NCBI RefSeq assembly: GCF_963678635.1
Contig: NC_087070.1
Span: forward strand, 48,589,467 to 48,653,466
Reading direction: 5' to 3'
Source: Symsagittifera roscoffensis
Taxonomy: Eukaryota; Xenacoelomorpha; Acoela; Convolutidae
DNA: 64,000 nucleotides
Shown in pieces: positions 11,001 to 22,700 of the stretch. Positions within the stretch are counted from its first letter, which is position 1. Every line of letters begins with the position of its first letter. The notes beneath the pieces were generated by a model. The model was not told the DNA's origin and ran no database searches. It was given only the letters and a program-made list of their open reading frames with translations. A program made the position numbers and the translations under genes.

Positions 11001-14000
11001 TTAACCGACAACACGTGGATACTCGCCCATTAGTCCGAAAACAAAAAACGCCATAAGGAACTGTAGCTGTGGAAAAATTTGAGCGATTAAATTTCAAAAC
11101 TTTTACACCACAACACACCTGAATTATATTTTAAAATTTAAAAAAAATCATTAAACAATAAAACAACAGCCGAAACTATTTTGATTGAACAAAACACTAT
11201 TCAAAATTCGAAAAAAAATAAGTCAAAACCTTACTCAAATATGGAGGCTACGCTGGGCTTCGCTCAAAAATGAATGACTATTTGAAAATAAAAAAATTTG
11301 AAAAGAACCCTTCAAAAAATCATCCGTTAATGAAATTTATAAAAACAACTTTTATAAACTTGGACAAACTTGGGAAATTCAAAACAAAAAAAGACAGCCT
11401 TAAAAGTTTTGAGAACGATTTATGATTGGCACTGTTTAGATGAAAATAGCACAACTTGAGAAAACTGGATTATTTATATAACTTTTTTTCCACCGCAGAA
11501 TTCGGAAAATTAAATTCCACTTTCGAAATTAGAAGTCGATCACGTTTATTGTGACTTTACGCTTTTGCTGTCCGATAGTGGTGTTTGCCTTCCTTTTTAC
11601 AAAAGAAATGAACTGAAATTAAAAAGAAATCAAAGTCAAACAGCGAAAAATTAAATTAAGTCTTCAACTTTTCTGGACTAAAAAACGAAAAAAAACCATC
11701 GCGATCTATATAAAAGTGTAAAAATGTTCATTGACTCTTAAATAAGTCGGGCTACGTGAACTAAACCAACAAAAATAAACCGACGGCCGATAGTCCGAAA
11801 AAGCACAAAAACTCTATAGTTTGCAAAAAAAAGGTCTCGGCGGCATTTGCCGTCCCAAGCAGTTGTCTTAGCTCTACATCAGATGCACCGGATAATTGAT
11901 TGAATTTAAAACTACCAGATGGTAACAAATCTGAAAATACCTGAGCAGAAGCCCTTCATGTCGAAAAAAATCAAAATTAATTTCAAAATTTCAATTGCCG
12001 TCCCCTCAGAGCACACACATGCATAAAAAAAAATTGGTCAACGACGCAATCAGAGGCCATTAAGTCGATATAAATTAAGCCGAAACCTATAAGGCCAAAA
12101 AAAAAGAAAAAAAAACGAAAGTTTAACAAATTGAGCTGGTAAAACTACAACCAACAAACAAAGCAAATTTCAATTAGGCCGGATATTTCAGACCAGTCCT
12201 GTGAACAATTTTATTAACGGGAAAAAAGTAATGCCAGATTGCACTACCCTTGACTATCGCAAAGATATAAAATAACAAAGTATGAAATGATCGTACGAAT
12301 TACAATTATCTCGGGTGATGTTCATGAGCATACTTAAAAATCACTGGGTATTGTTTTCTGAGCGGGAACTAAGCCGGTAAAAATTTTTTCTACGCCCGTT
12401 GAGCCTAAAACAAAATTAATGTTAAAAAAAGTTTAGTTATGAAACAACTTTTATAAACTTGGTTCATAAAAATTTATAAAAACAACTTTTATAAACTTGG
12501 ACAAACTTGGTTTTTATGAACCAACAAAAGAGGTGTAGTAAGTTCTATAGAAGTTTTTATGAACCAACAAAAGAGGTGACTAACCGCTAAAACATTGCCG
12601 AAACTGCTTAATCGACAAGAAACACCAAAAAAATATATATTAACAATCAAATACTACAAATTAGAGCAACTATCAATTAGAGGAGTAGTAAGATCGGTGG
12701 ATACACATCGCTGAATCTACTAAATCAGATGGACTTAGTATGAATATAGCCAACAGACAGTTGGAAAAGAGTCAATGAAGGCAAGTATAACAGAAAAAAA
12801 TATCAGACTCTTTTTTATTATTTTTATTATTCAATTGATTCTTCAAAATTTTTTTTCGAATTATCATAAAGTCAAGATCAAAAACTTAAATTGAGCAACA
12901 ACATAAGGAAGGGAGGCCACATTTACATCCGCAGGTAGTAGATTGACATGACCCCACCAAAGGGTCAAAAAATTCGAAGTTTGAAAAAATCATTTTCGCA
13001 AAAACGTCACTTCTAAGAATGTAAAAGGCGTTGAGCAGTCATATTTTTAAGACCAGATAAACATCGTGAGAGTACGTTGGGATCACCCCACCCTAGCATT
13101 TAGTATTTAACACTTTTTGGAGTTTTTTTAGATCTTGACTTTTGAATTTTTTTTTGCAAAAGCATAAAAAACGGCGTGCTGTTTCTGTAACTAAGATGAT
13201 ATGAGACATCAAACTTGAAGGCAAGATCAGCCATCTCTGAAACAACCCTGAGAGCACCCAACCCAACTAAATGGTGTAGAATTTCAAGTTCTTAAACGTT
13301 TTTGTTTAAGTCCATTTTTTTTTGAAAATTTTGAAAAACGCCATACCACGAAAACAAAACAAAAAATTTCAGCAGTCAGAGCTGGAGGCACGAGTTGCAA
13401 CCCCTAAGACTACCTTGACAGCACCCAGCTATAGGGTTGTGAAAAATAGATTTGAAGAAACTTCAATTGTTTTGAAAACTTCTAAAAGAACCTACAAGAA
13501 AAACGTGATATTTCGGAAACCAAAAGCATTTGAGCGGTCACCTTTGGAGGCAAGATTTTCAACCCATGAGAGTGTCTCGACAGTACCTGACTACAAGGTT
13601 GGAAATTTCAAAACATGGCAAATCGAAGATTGGAAAAGAGTAATGAACGCAAGACTCAGTAATGGACACTGACTTAGTTGAAAAAATCTCTAAATGATTT
13701 AAGCAGACATATCATGAGGCACTATTTCCAACCCCTGCAAGTTCCATGACAGCTTCCCCTGCAAGCTTGAGAAATTCAAATTTTTAGGAATTTTTTTAAA
13801 CCTTATTTTTTGAAGAACTCACTAAAAGCGTCGAATCTCGTAAACTAGAAGGATTTGAGCAGTTATACTTGGAGGCAAGATTTGCAACCCCTGAAAACTA
13901 CAGGGTCGAATATTTAAAACTTGGCGAAATAAATGCAAATTCAAACGAGAAAATCGAAAAAGTTTGTTAAGCATTGCAATATATGATATAGCTGAAATGT

Positions 14001-16450
14001 GAAAAAATTCTTCCGCTGAACATGCAAAAACAAAACGTTGAAAAAACTTTAACATGGCTAGATAGTGAAGCCCGCATTTAAATATATTATAGATAGATAG
14101 ATAATAGATAGATACATTACAAAAAAGTAAGAAAAGTTGCTCACGGCAAATGTGTAATAATATCATACATTTTCAGGGCTGTTAAACCTGTACATGGTCC
14201 ATACTAGGTACGCGTAAGGGCCTCTTGTCACGGAAAAAAAGTTATACTTCAATAAAACAGGAGATATCATTCATCAAGTGCGTACACATCTCACACGCGT
14301 ACCCATTCTTGGCTCCCTTGTATATATACCAGCTGCCTACCAATAAAATGTATGAAATAGTGTTTACCTTGGAGAGTGTTCTCTGTCTCTATCTTTGCGT
14401 CTGTATTCTTTCGTCACTTGAATGTCATCATCCTGACTGTTTCCGTCTGGAGGCGAGGAGAGCGGCTCACTAAATAAAGCAGAACAGGTCATAACCTCAT
14501 GATTCAGTTTGACTTGAAGGTAATTGAGTCTGGCATGTTATCGTGTCACATGTCACCAAGAGTCCTTTCTACTTCATTTAATTTGGGAAGAAAACGCAAA
14601 AATCATTCACAACATTTGTCTTGAATCCAAGAGTCCTTTCTACTTCATTTAATTTGGGAAGAAAAACGCAAAAATCATTCACAACATTTGTTTTATAGGA
14701 GTTTCAAAGGAATGCTGTTTGATCCCAACAGTTCAAACATTTAATACAAAGAAGCTCTCTGAACATACACTGACATCAATCGCCCTTTATTAAATTATTT
14801 CTTACGTTTTAAATTCCATTATGTCCAAATCAACAGTAGCTTTACTGGGAATTGCAGCCGCTGGCGGGAAGTTAGGGAAACCTGGAGGCATCCCTGGAAA
14901 TCCAACTGGTCCCCCTGGCATCCCTGGAAAAGGAGGTAGTCCGAATGGGGGCATCGGTGGCATTCCGGGAATGAAGGGAGGCGGAAGCATTCCCCCTCTA
15001 AAATATTTTAACCACCATTATGCAAAATAGGGTCCGTCTAATCCTCTCAAAAACCAAAAAGGCTAATTTTAGGGAAAAATCGATTAAATTTTTCGAATCT
15101 GCTTTCCCTGTCAAAAATTCCTGTGCATGCCAATGGATCCAGTTGTTGGTTAATAAATAATTAAAATTGATACCAGGCCTTGTCATCGATCTATCCATAA
15201 AGCTCCAGCTTATTTGTAATCTTCTGAATAATTGACAAACCTTTTTGAACAATTGTAGAAGTTATCTGTATATTGTCAGGTGAAAGAATTGACTGTGTCA
15301 GAAACACTTAAATTGCTCGATAACTTACGGATCACTCGATATTTTTGGAAATGATCCAATCGAGATGGTGTTGTTAGCTGTACCGAGAGTGGTGATTGCA
15401 TTGCCACTAGTTGGTGCTTCGCTCACAGTTACCGCTGACGTGGCATTTCCAGCAAGTCCCAAAAAGTTCTTCTGCTCTTCAGAGAAATTGTCACTTCTGG
15501 ATATTGTTTGAATCACTGAAAATTAACATAAAATCAAATAGAGGAAACTACTGCTTTGATTTTAAATAACGATTCATACTCTGGGGGGCTTTGTATTCTC
15601 CTGTTATTGGAATTAGCTTGTTATTCACCTAGGCAGAACAGCAGTAAAAACAACACGAATTAAGTGACATTTGAGAACTTTGTAGGTTATACTGACTGCG
15701 GCTCCTCTCGTTGCTGCATCTGCTCTCATCCTCCGTTGGCGATCACAATACTGCAGCCAAGTGTCTTCGTTGAAGCCGTAATTGAAATAGTCGGATAAGT
15801 CCGCACCTGAGAATTTCAATCGAAAATACCGAGTTGGAATAATGATTTGAAGCGGAAAAAGGTTAAATAATTAAGTTACACAGTAATTGAAATTTTAACC
15901 TCTTGCAAAAATTATCGGCTATAATCTAACCTGGAAGTCTCCATGGTTTATCTTCTAGGGCTTCCAGGTCCATCTCCGTTAACAAGACGCCATTAACGGT
16001 TGGGATTGAATCCAGTTCTACGCCTGCTGTTTTCTGCTGAACGGCTCTTGTTCCAATGCCAGTAAGTTGGCCAACTCCTCCTTTGAATACTGTTCCACCG
16101 CTTCCCGTATTGTTTGTAGATACAGCTCCAACTTGTTGCGCAGCGATAACCATGGGAGGAGCAGTAGCAGCATTACTTTTAATAACAACATTCACATTCT
16201 CATCGTCACTGTCGTCTTCATCATCATCCAACGCATTATCAGTTTGAGATGGTTCGTCCTCGACTGGTGTTCCAGCCCTTTCCTGCTGAGCTGCAGTTTC
16301 AAGTTCTCCATTTGGTTGCTGAAGTGCCGTAGCTGCAGCCGACTGCGTTATACTAAATGTATCACAACTGACTTGAATTGGAACTTAATATTATCAAAAA
16401 ATCAAAAACATCTGAAGTACTTACGCCGCAACATTCAGCTCTTCTGCCAT
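8092..16450 (-). CDS. FIP1L1: Pre-mRNA 3'-end processing factor FIP1 (FIP1L1-like), seven exons
   Basis: FIP1 is a CPSF subunit that tethers poly(A) polymerase to the cleavage complex in the nucleus. My exon model on the minus strand is 16450-16425, 16352-15931, 15806-15697, 15628-15580, 15515-15329, 14997-14806 and 8341-8092. Total CDS is 1,236 bp and 411 residues, with frame kept at every junction. Exon 2 encodes an acidic DDDED segment and exons 2-3 the hallmark FIP1 motif (WRLPG then [16 protein letters not shown]). Exon 6 encodes a Pro/Gly/Met-rich region. Exon 7 encodes an Arg-Glu/Arg-Ser/Arg-Asp-rich charged tail as in animal FIP1L1. Donors include GTAAGT, GTTAGA and GTATGA; acceptors are T-rich. 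Introns 1-5 are 64-331 bp, but intron 6 would be 6,464 bp and full of repeats, so the last junction is inferred from frame match and composition. Without it, a TAA at 14802 gives a 329-residue protein. Confidence 0.82.
9440..9740. repeat. Interspersed repeat module, copy 2
   Basis: Shares a diagnostic core (aagtcgatcacgttt-like, then 'aaagaaatgaa', then 'gtcaaacagcgaaaaat'-like) with 3235-3570 and 11385-11750. It is degenerate, non-coding and in the same orientation. The family could not be assigned. Confidence 0.5.
11385..11750. repeat. Interspersed repeat module, copy 3
   Basis: Aligns by eye over about 340 bp with 3235-3570, from 'gatttatgattggcac' through 'gagaaaactggatta', the 'gaagtcgatcacgttt' core and 'atgttcattgactctta'. 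It is non-coding. Confidence 0.55.
12950..13950. repeat. Degenerate tandem satellite, ~165-bp period
   Basis: About six diverged monomers recur with 160-170 bp spacing. A block like 'aaaaacg...' starts near 13005, 13166, 13335, 13500 and 13824, with a weaker copy near 13670. Each is followed by 'gag.agtca', 'ggaggcaag', 'caacccctgagagtacc' and 'gacagcaccca' blocks. An open frame at 13322-13672 is a by-product of the monomers. Confidence 0.65.
14556..14691. repeat. 71-bp tandem duplication
   Basis: A block starting 'ccaagagtcctttctacttc' at 14556 is repeated almost exactly at 14627, with one extra A. It lies within the proposed FIP1 intron 6, just downstream of exon 6. Confidence 0.85.
14786..14806 (-). 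promoter_or_regulatory. FIP1 exon 6 donor / proximal stop and poly(A) signal
   Basis: The coding sequence meets GTAAGA, which is both a good 5' splice site and part of an in-frame TAA stop (14802-14804). AATAAA follows at 14786-14791, 10-20 nt downstream. The site could therefore yield either a short protein through proximal polyadenylation or the long protein through splicing to the exon at 8092-8341. Confidence 0.5.
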
Positions 16451-16599
16451 TCAACTTTTCTTAAAAATAATAATATTGATTATGATCATTGTTCCTAGAA
16501 AGGGAAGAACTAATTGATCAACTTTTTTCATGTGATCTCAAAATAGGCACTTATAAGATTGATTGCAGTATGAAATCGAAACCTTTTCAGAGTGTCACT

Positions 16600-17100
16600 C
16601 AGCCGTTTACGCATTTTCGGTAACAACTTTTCTTTTGGACAGAGCGTAGCGATTTGCTTGGAGCTTCGCAAGTCTGACTAAAATAAAATTGATAGCGACG
16701 TACACCTGTAAGGCAATATGAAGCCCCAATTTGGACTGTCATTACACACTCTTGGAAGCCGCTTCTCACACAAAAACTATCCGGAGATTGTTTTAAGCTT
16801 GTTACTTGGATGTTTTTCATTTCGTTGGATGTGAAAAACCTCTACACAAATGTTCCACTCAAAGATGTCATTGACATTGCGATGTAGAATTTATACAGCC
16901 AGAATGAGCCACCTGACTTGTCAAGTTCACAAGTGTAACATTCGTCTACTGCAGTCACACATGAGGCTTAAGAAAAATAGGCCCTATAACTATTGGCACA
17001 AGAGTCAGGGACACTATCTCTTGTGTTTTTCTACCTCAAATCAGTCGGAGCCAATTCGGTTCGTTTGTGACATGAGACTACGACCCGTTACAGCTTAAAG
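16600..17100 (+). mobile_element. Penelope-like element fragment (RT core)
   Basis: At 16825-16883 the plus strand encodes SLDVKNLYTNVPLKDVIDIA, the characteristic Penelope-like RT block around the first catalytic aspartate. Flanking sequence is riddled with stops. It is a dead fragment lying between FIP1 and the LINE remnant. Confidence 0.7.
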
Positions 17101-17735
17101 GCTACTACTAAAATATCCCCCCACTCTAGAATTAAGAACTTCCTCATACTTAGGTCTCTAGATACCCAAAATACATGAACGCCGTTAAAAACCGGGTTGG
17201 AACAATCCGTTACGTTACTTTTTTTTTATTAGACAGTGGAACTTTGATCCATTTCAGATGGATCAACATAAAACTCGCCTTACCTCAACATAAAAATTAT
17301 AAAACACACTCTAGAAATTTAAATTAGTACTCACATTGTAGCACGCTCAAGAATTGGGAGTAATCAAGTCGGTAATCAACTCGAGAATTAAATAATGTAA
17401 CTAAAATGAGTTTAATGTTTGTCAGTTTTAACAACAAGAACAAGTTTGTACTCTAGACTATAGTTTCTCGTGAACCATTGGGACACTCAAGTTGTCCACC
17501 TTTCCACCGAAGGTTCACTCTAGTCCAGTTTAGAATAATACTCCAGTCAAGTCACAATAATCCAGTTCGTGGGAATACGCTTCTTTCTGTTTCGAATGGG
17601 ACAGCTCTACTCTAGAATTTCCTACTGATTTATCTTGCAACTTTCCCGCGATTGTCACTCGATTGTTCTGACTTCTCTTTTTTGACTTTCAGTTATCGCG
17701 AGAAAATCGTGCATGACAGGCTCCATTCGAATTTT
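17100..17735. other. Intergenic / LINE 3' flank, no gene seen
   Basis: AT-rich sequence without a recognisable open frame. The part closest to 17735 is probably the 3' UTR of the LINE whose ORF2 ends just to its right. Confidence 0.4.
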
Positions 17736-17995
17736 TGAAAAATTAAATTTCGACCCAAAATTAAGTGTTTTTTGCCTCTCTCAAGGTCAAACTTCCAAAT
17801 ATGACCGACTGGCACAAAGTTCAGTTCTGGTCTATAGGCTTCGGCCTCTATCAACCAGCTCTTTCGTCGACGTCCATTTCGTCATTCCAAAAACGATGCG
17901 TCGTACATTTCGGACGCCCATAGTTTGTCAAGTCTTGCTTTGAATATGTTGACGTTCTCGCTCAATATTATTCTTTCAGGCAATGAGTTCCAGTC
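17736..17995 (-). mobile_element. 3' end of CR1-like LINE ORF2, cut off by the LTR element
   Basis: The minus strand reads DWNSLPERIILSENV followed by FKARLDKLW and, some 13 residues later, a stop. This is the usual C-terminal end of CR1/Jockey-type ORF2 proteins. The rest of the same ORF2 resumes at 42,679 on the other side of the 24.7-kb LTR element, where it reads to about FFTIAAINE. No clean target-site duplication is visible at the two junctions. Confidence 0.8.
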
Positions 17996-18921
17996 TGTAA
18001 CATTCGCCCGGAAGATACATATCGACGGAAAATAAAACTAAGTCCTAAGACGACTGGCTAACGTCTAAACAGAGCTTTATATGCTTTTCACCGTCTCTAC
18101 CAAGCCAGTACTTTCGGTGGTCTTTTCTAACATCGGGTCGACAAAAAACGTTACTGCTTTCGGCTTCGGTTAAAACACTCAAATTAACTTAACTACATGC
18201 AGAAATAGTGAGCTCATGGCTGGGTCTCAGTATCCCCAGACCACGAGGTCACTCCTAAAAACAGGGCTATTACTATTTATTGAATTATTATTGTTTTTGT
18301 TCAGTAGATAAAAATCATCATCTCCATCGAAGATGGATCAACCCTTTCCCCCAACTCCTAGCTTCTCATCCTTATCAAAATGAATCCAGTTGTTATTTAA
18401 ATTCAATTCAGGACATGACAAGGAAGCTAAAAGTTCATATAAAAGGATAAAAGTTTCAGTCCCGAAACCCTTCCGGATTCTTGAATGCACTGAATCAAGC
18501 ACGTTAAACTTGATTTCTCCGTAACCCGGAAGGCCGTCTTCCACCCTTCACCGTTGTTCGCAACGGCCTTGCAACTATTGTAGCGACACAATAGTTGCAA
18601 CTCGGAACGTTCTCTGTTAACTCCGTGATTCGTTGTCGTTTCTTAATCACAATTTCCGTTGTTCTCGCAATCGCAACTAATGTTGTTCTGTTGCTTTTTA
18701 GCTCTTCTGCCAAAATGGCCGTTTCTGACGCTTCTCAGAAATGTTACGTCATCACTTCAAAATTTAAAATTTCAAAATACCAGAATATCTTGACCTTCAC
18801 CGTTCTACTAATCATCCGAATAACGTCGTTAATCCTTCAAAATCACTAACTCGGAAGGTTCGCTGCTAAAAATTCTTAAACTGCAGAGATTGCTTTTTGT
18901 CCATTCTGGTCGAATGTCACA
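17996..18921 (-). repeat. 3' LTR of the giant element
   Basis: 926 bp, beginning TGTAACATTCGCCCGG and ending CGAATGTCACA as read on the plus strand, so the termini are short inverted repeats. It contains two hairpins (18551-18566 with a TTCG loop; 18569-18600 with 13-bp arms). About a dozen differences from the copy at 41751-42678. Confidence 0.95.
18569..18600. other. LTR hairpin, 13-bp perfect stem, 6-nt loop
   Basis: Arms 18569-18581 and 18588-18600 are perfectly complementary. Directly beside it, 18551-18566 is a 6-bp stem with a 4-nt TTCG loop. The same pair occurs in the other LTR (42306-42355), and a base-compensated version occurs in the diverged LTR at 48688-48715. Confidence 0.75.
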
Positions 18922-19744
18922 TACTCCCCGGACAGTCCGGTCAATGTCCTCATTGAATCTCGCAATGCTCGCAAAATAGATACAGTGTCATCGAACAGAA
19001 TTTACAAAATGCACGAAATTACTTTTATCCACGTCACGTCGACTCACTGCAGAATATAAATGGCATCATACCACATCACTATAGCCTTCAAATTCTTTCA
19101 TTAATCTGCACATTGAGGATATGACCTAAGATAAAAACATATTTTCCGACTTCCAACGTCAATGTCCCGGTTAAAACTTTTTCTCTCAGATTTAAAAGGT
19201 GTTGGTTTGCAGGACAGTCCTGCCAACCAACAAGCTAAAATTATCCTACTATGCTTCTTCCCTTCGGAAATCTTGCTTGTTATTGTCCTGAATATTAAAA
19301 CTAAGAAACTCTGTGGTTAGAAAGAACAATGAAACAATCTCCCTCTTCGAGAGATTACCCATGCCTTCCATGTCACCACAAAGTGATCAGTTCTCCTAGC
19401 TGATTAAAAACAGTCATGTAGGCTGGAATATTTAAATATACTCCTTTACTTAAGCCTTTCTAAATAAATAGTAAGTAAATGTCTCTAAAGCCACTCAACT
19501 AAAATCAAAATGCAAATTTATAAATGCAACAATTTCAAAACTCAACTAAATGTTTCAGTTTTCAATTACAACTTGGTTGCTTGGTTTCTCACTTGAGTTT
19601 TTTCACACAAATAAAACAATTCTGAGTTTTAACTTTTTCTTCATCACTCCTTTGTTTTCTTCTTTTTCCGTCGTTTAGAAGTTCTAAAACTTCTAAATTC
19701 TTCTAATTTCATCTCTTTTTGCATCTTGTTTTTTCGGTCATCCG
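18922..19744 (-). other. 3' untranslated region of the giant element
   Basis: About 820 bp between the last stop codon and the 3' LTR, with no ORF. The sequence next to the LTR reads ccggggagta on the minus strand; this short purine-rich run is the best candidate for the polypurine tract. Confidence 0.6.
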
Positions 19745-22700
19745 TCAATGTTCCATTTCTTCCTCCTGTGATACTGACTCTGCACTCTCAGTTTCCGTAT
19801 CCTGCAACACGTCGTTAGCTATCCTGACGCTGCTGGAAGCCATCCTCCAACACTTCTGCTCTTCTACCCTCTGTTTGCAACAAGGTAGGGGATCCATGTT
19901 AGATTCTCTGTTCCTGCAGAAGCTGTTGTGGAGACACAACGTCACGTTTCTCTCCAAATCTTCCTTTAACATCTCTGCCTTCTCCTTTCCACTACGTTCA
20001 CTCGTCCTGGAAATTCTTTTCACAGCGGTGGTCACTGCATTCCGGTGAGTCACGAGAGCTCGCTTGAAAGCTCCTGCTCCAATGTCCAGCTGATATTCAC
20101 TGTACACCCTGCCGTGCTTCGACATATGCTTTTTCGCATATTCGTACAACCATGCAGTCATGTTAGCTCTGAACCATGGCATCAATCGTTTTCTTGCCCA
20201 TATCTTCTTCACTTCCATCGGAATGTTTAGAATTTTGCACATTGTCTCAAAAAGATCTAAATCTTTTAGACAATCTAATTTCCGCAACTGTTCTCTCGTC
20301 GGTGCCTCCTGTCTATTATTTTCTCTCACATGAGCTTCCAGCCATCGTATCGCCATCATAACTCTCACTATCACTATTGTTATGGGCTGTGATGAATCTG
20401 GTAAACCCATGGAGAGCAGCTCTCCAGAGACCCAGATCAACATCAGATTACTACGCTTGGGATACCACCAAGTCTGCAGCAAGCAGTGGCAGGGAAACTC
20501 GTCATGTGTCAACATGATGCTCCTCGAATTACGTTTTCCCGAAGCATCCAGTAATGGTTCCACTTCCATCATCACTCGATGGACTTTATCATTCTCGTCT
20601 ACTGCATTGTAATATGTGACAGTTGATCCTCTCTGTTTCTGTCTCTCGAAGTCACTGAAGTTCCCGCTCACATATACCATGAACTTCTTTCCTAGTATTG
20701 ACTCCAACTCTTCCATGGTTCTCTCTGGAACTGCTGAGAACATTTTACATAGCAATTCGTAAGATTTCTTGGACATTCTCGCCAGTCTCACACACTTCGG
20801 CAATGAGAAGGCTTGATACACGATCGTTCTCGTACTCTTTACGTCCAAAGCTACAAAACGTACAGGGTATCTGCTCTTGCACATTGGAGCCAATGTCGAA
20901 CCCACCAAATATCGTGCTCCTGATGGTCTACAATAATTCTCACTGTGTCTGATGTTCATTTCCGTCTCGATTGCTTCCCTCCATTTTCTTATGTATTTCT
21001 GCTCAGTCTGCAGAACTCCTGGGAATACTTCTACACTGATGGCTGTGACCATCTCATGTTTCTGTTCTAGATTCAATAGTGACTCTAAAGAACCAAACAT
21101 GCTGTAGAATCCTAGTGCAGTCACTAGATTCACCTCGGTTCCTCAATGGCAATCTGCTATCAGTTCCGTTTCTGTTCTTGCTTTCATCACTACGTTTCCA
21201 AACAATACCGTCAATTGCTTGTGTTGTTTCTCCAGGGTCTTCACACAGTCCAGACCTCCACAAACGTGACCCTCCAGTCCACAGACTTCCGCCAGACAGC
21301 TACCAGGTTTGACCCAGTCTTCTAGTCCCCAGCCAGGCAACTCCACTTTATCTTCTCCATTGCTCCTAGAGGCCGTTATCATCACATTATATATGATGTT
21401 GAGGTCAGGCAGGTTACAGTCTGCATTCAGTTCCCTCTGCACGTCCTGTGTCGCTCGCAATATCGAGTCAGCGTTGGGACTCCATGATGGCCTCATCAAT
21501 TCCCACACTGCCATCAAGCTCGTTCTCGGTAATTCATCTGAGAATCCCAACCCAAACTCCACTCTTTTATCAGATTTTGGTACTGAAGGTGCAGTCACCT
21601 CTTCTTCCAAGTATAGTCCCAATTTGGCCTGTGGATTGTTAACGCTCTTAATCGTTACAATTCTGGACGTCCAGAATCTTAGCAACACCACCTGCTCGTA
21701 ATCGAAGAAGCAATCGCGTATGTCTTCACTCAGGAAAGGGTTGTACGCTATCCCTGTGATCCCGGATACGTAGCTATACGATTTCTTCTTGATCGGTCCA
21801 CAGTATTCACTGGATTTCGGCATTGCCCCCATAGATTCTTTAGCGAGTCTCAGCTCCTCGTTTGAGAATCTCCTGATTTCGTCTATCTTTCTCATTGGTT
21901 CTAATTCCTCGGGTTCTTTCATGTTCACCCTCATCGGTTTACTTTGCTGCATATCCAGCAGTGCTAGCAAGAGTAAGGCTTTCGCTCGCTCATCGCCTTT
22001 CCTCAACATCTTAACACAAGTGTTCAATGCAGGTACTGAAATCTGCTCTATCAGGAATCGAATGAAACAGAGAGCGTCTCTCCACTTCGCACACGCTACT
22101 GCTGCTCCCTCTTGGACTATCAGATCCCTCAGGTTCGTCGTAAGGAAAACCTTCTCCTCTTTTGACCTCTTCCTTTCTTCTGAATCATATTCTTCGTGAG
22201 TCAGTCCCATCATGCACCAGGCGAACCTGAGTTGTAACTCTGTTCTTACGTAAGGTACTGCCACGAGAGCATGTATTCTTGGCGTAGTCCTCATTTCTTC
22301 TTCGAAATACCTTAATACCACTGCTTTCCATGGAAGGCTCACCAACTGCTCCATCGTTTCTACCTGTATATCAGACAACGCTAAAGTCCCGTACGCCTTC
22401 TGCTTGAGGGTGGTGCCTTGCAACATCGTTTCCAGATAACCCTCCATGGCTTTTTCGTCTTCCAGGGCCATCACATACCCTTTAGCCGAGTTTCGGTATT
22501 CTAACATCTCCATGTATCCACCGGTGGGTTCATCTATCGACACAGTCTCCGACACTGTTAGTCGGTTATATTCCACTGGTATTAGTTGTCCTGCGACACT
22601 TCCCTTTCCGTGATTCATGGGAGATGGCTTAAAGTCTTTCATTTCGCTCTCTCCACATTGGCTGAGTATTTCCATTTCCAAGGTTGCTCCAGTCAGAGTG

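Larger units (their letters stand above)
8342..14805 (-). other. Putative FIP1 intron 6, repeat-filled
   Basis: A 6.5-kb AT-rich stretch without a recognisable gene. It carries copies of the repeat modules also found at 1.7-3.9 kb, the ~165-bp satellite at 12.95-13.95 kb, short direct duplications near 12,465-12,580, a GATA microsatellite near 14,086-14,117 and a 71-bp tandem duplication at 14,556-14,691. Single short ORFs within it are not conserved-looking. Confidence 0.5.

Noticed and set aside
13322..13672. 116-residue plus-strand ORF
   Set aside because: It covers two monomers of the ~165-bp satellite; the reading frame is a by-product and shows no protein-like conservation.
14821..15030. 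Plus-strand collagen-like Gly-Pro-rich ORF
   Set aside because: It is the antisense shadow of the Pro/Gly/Met-rich FIP1 exon 6 and has no independent support.
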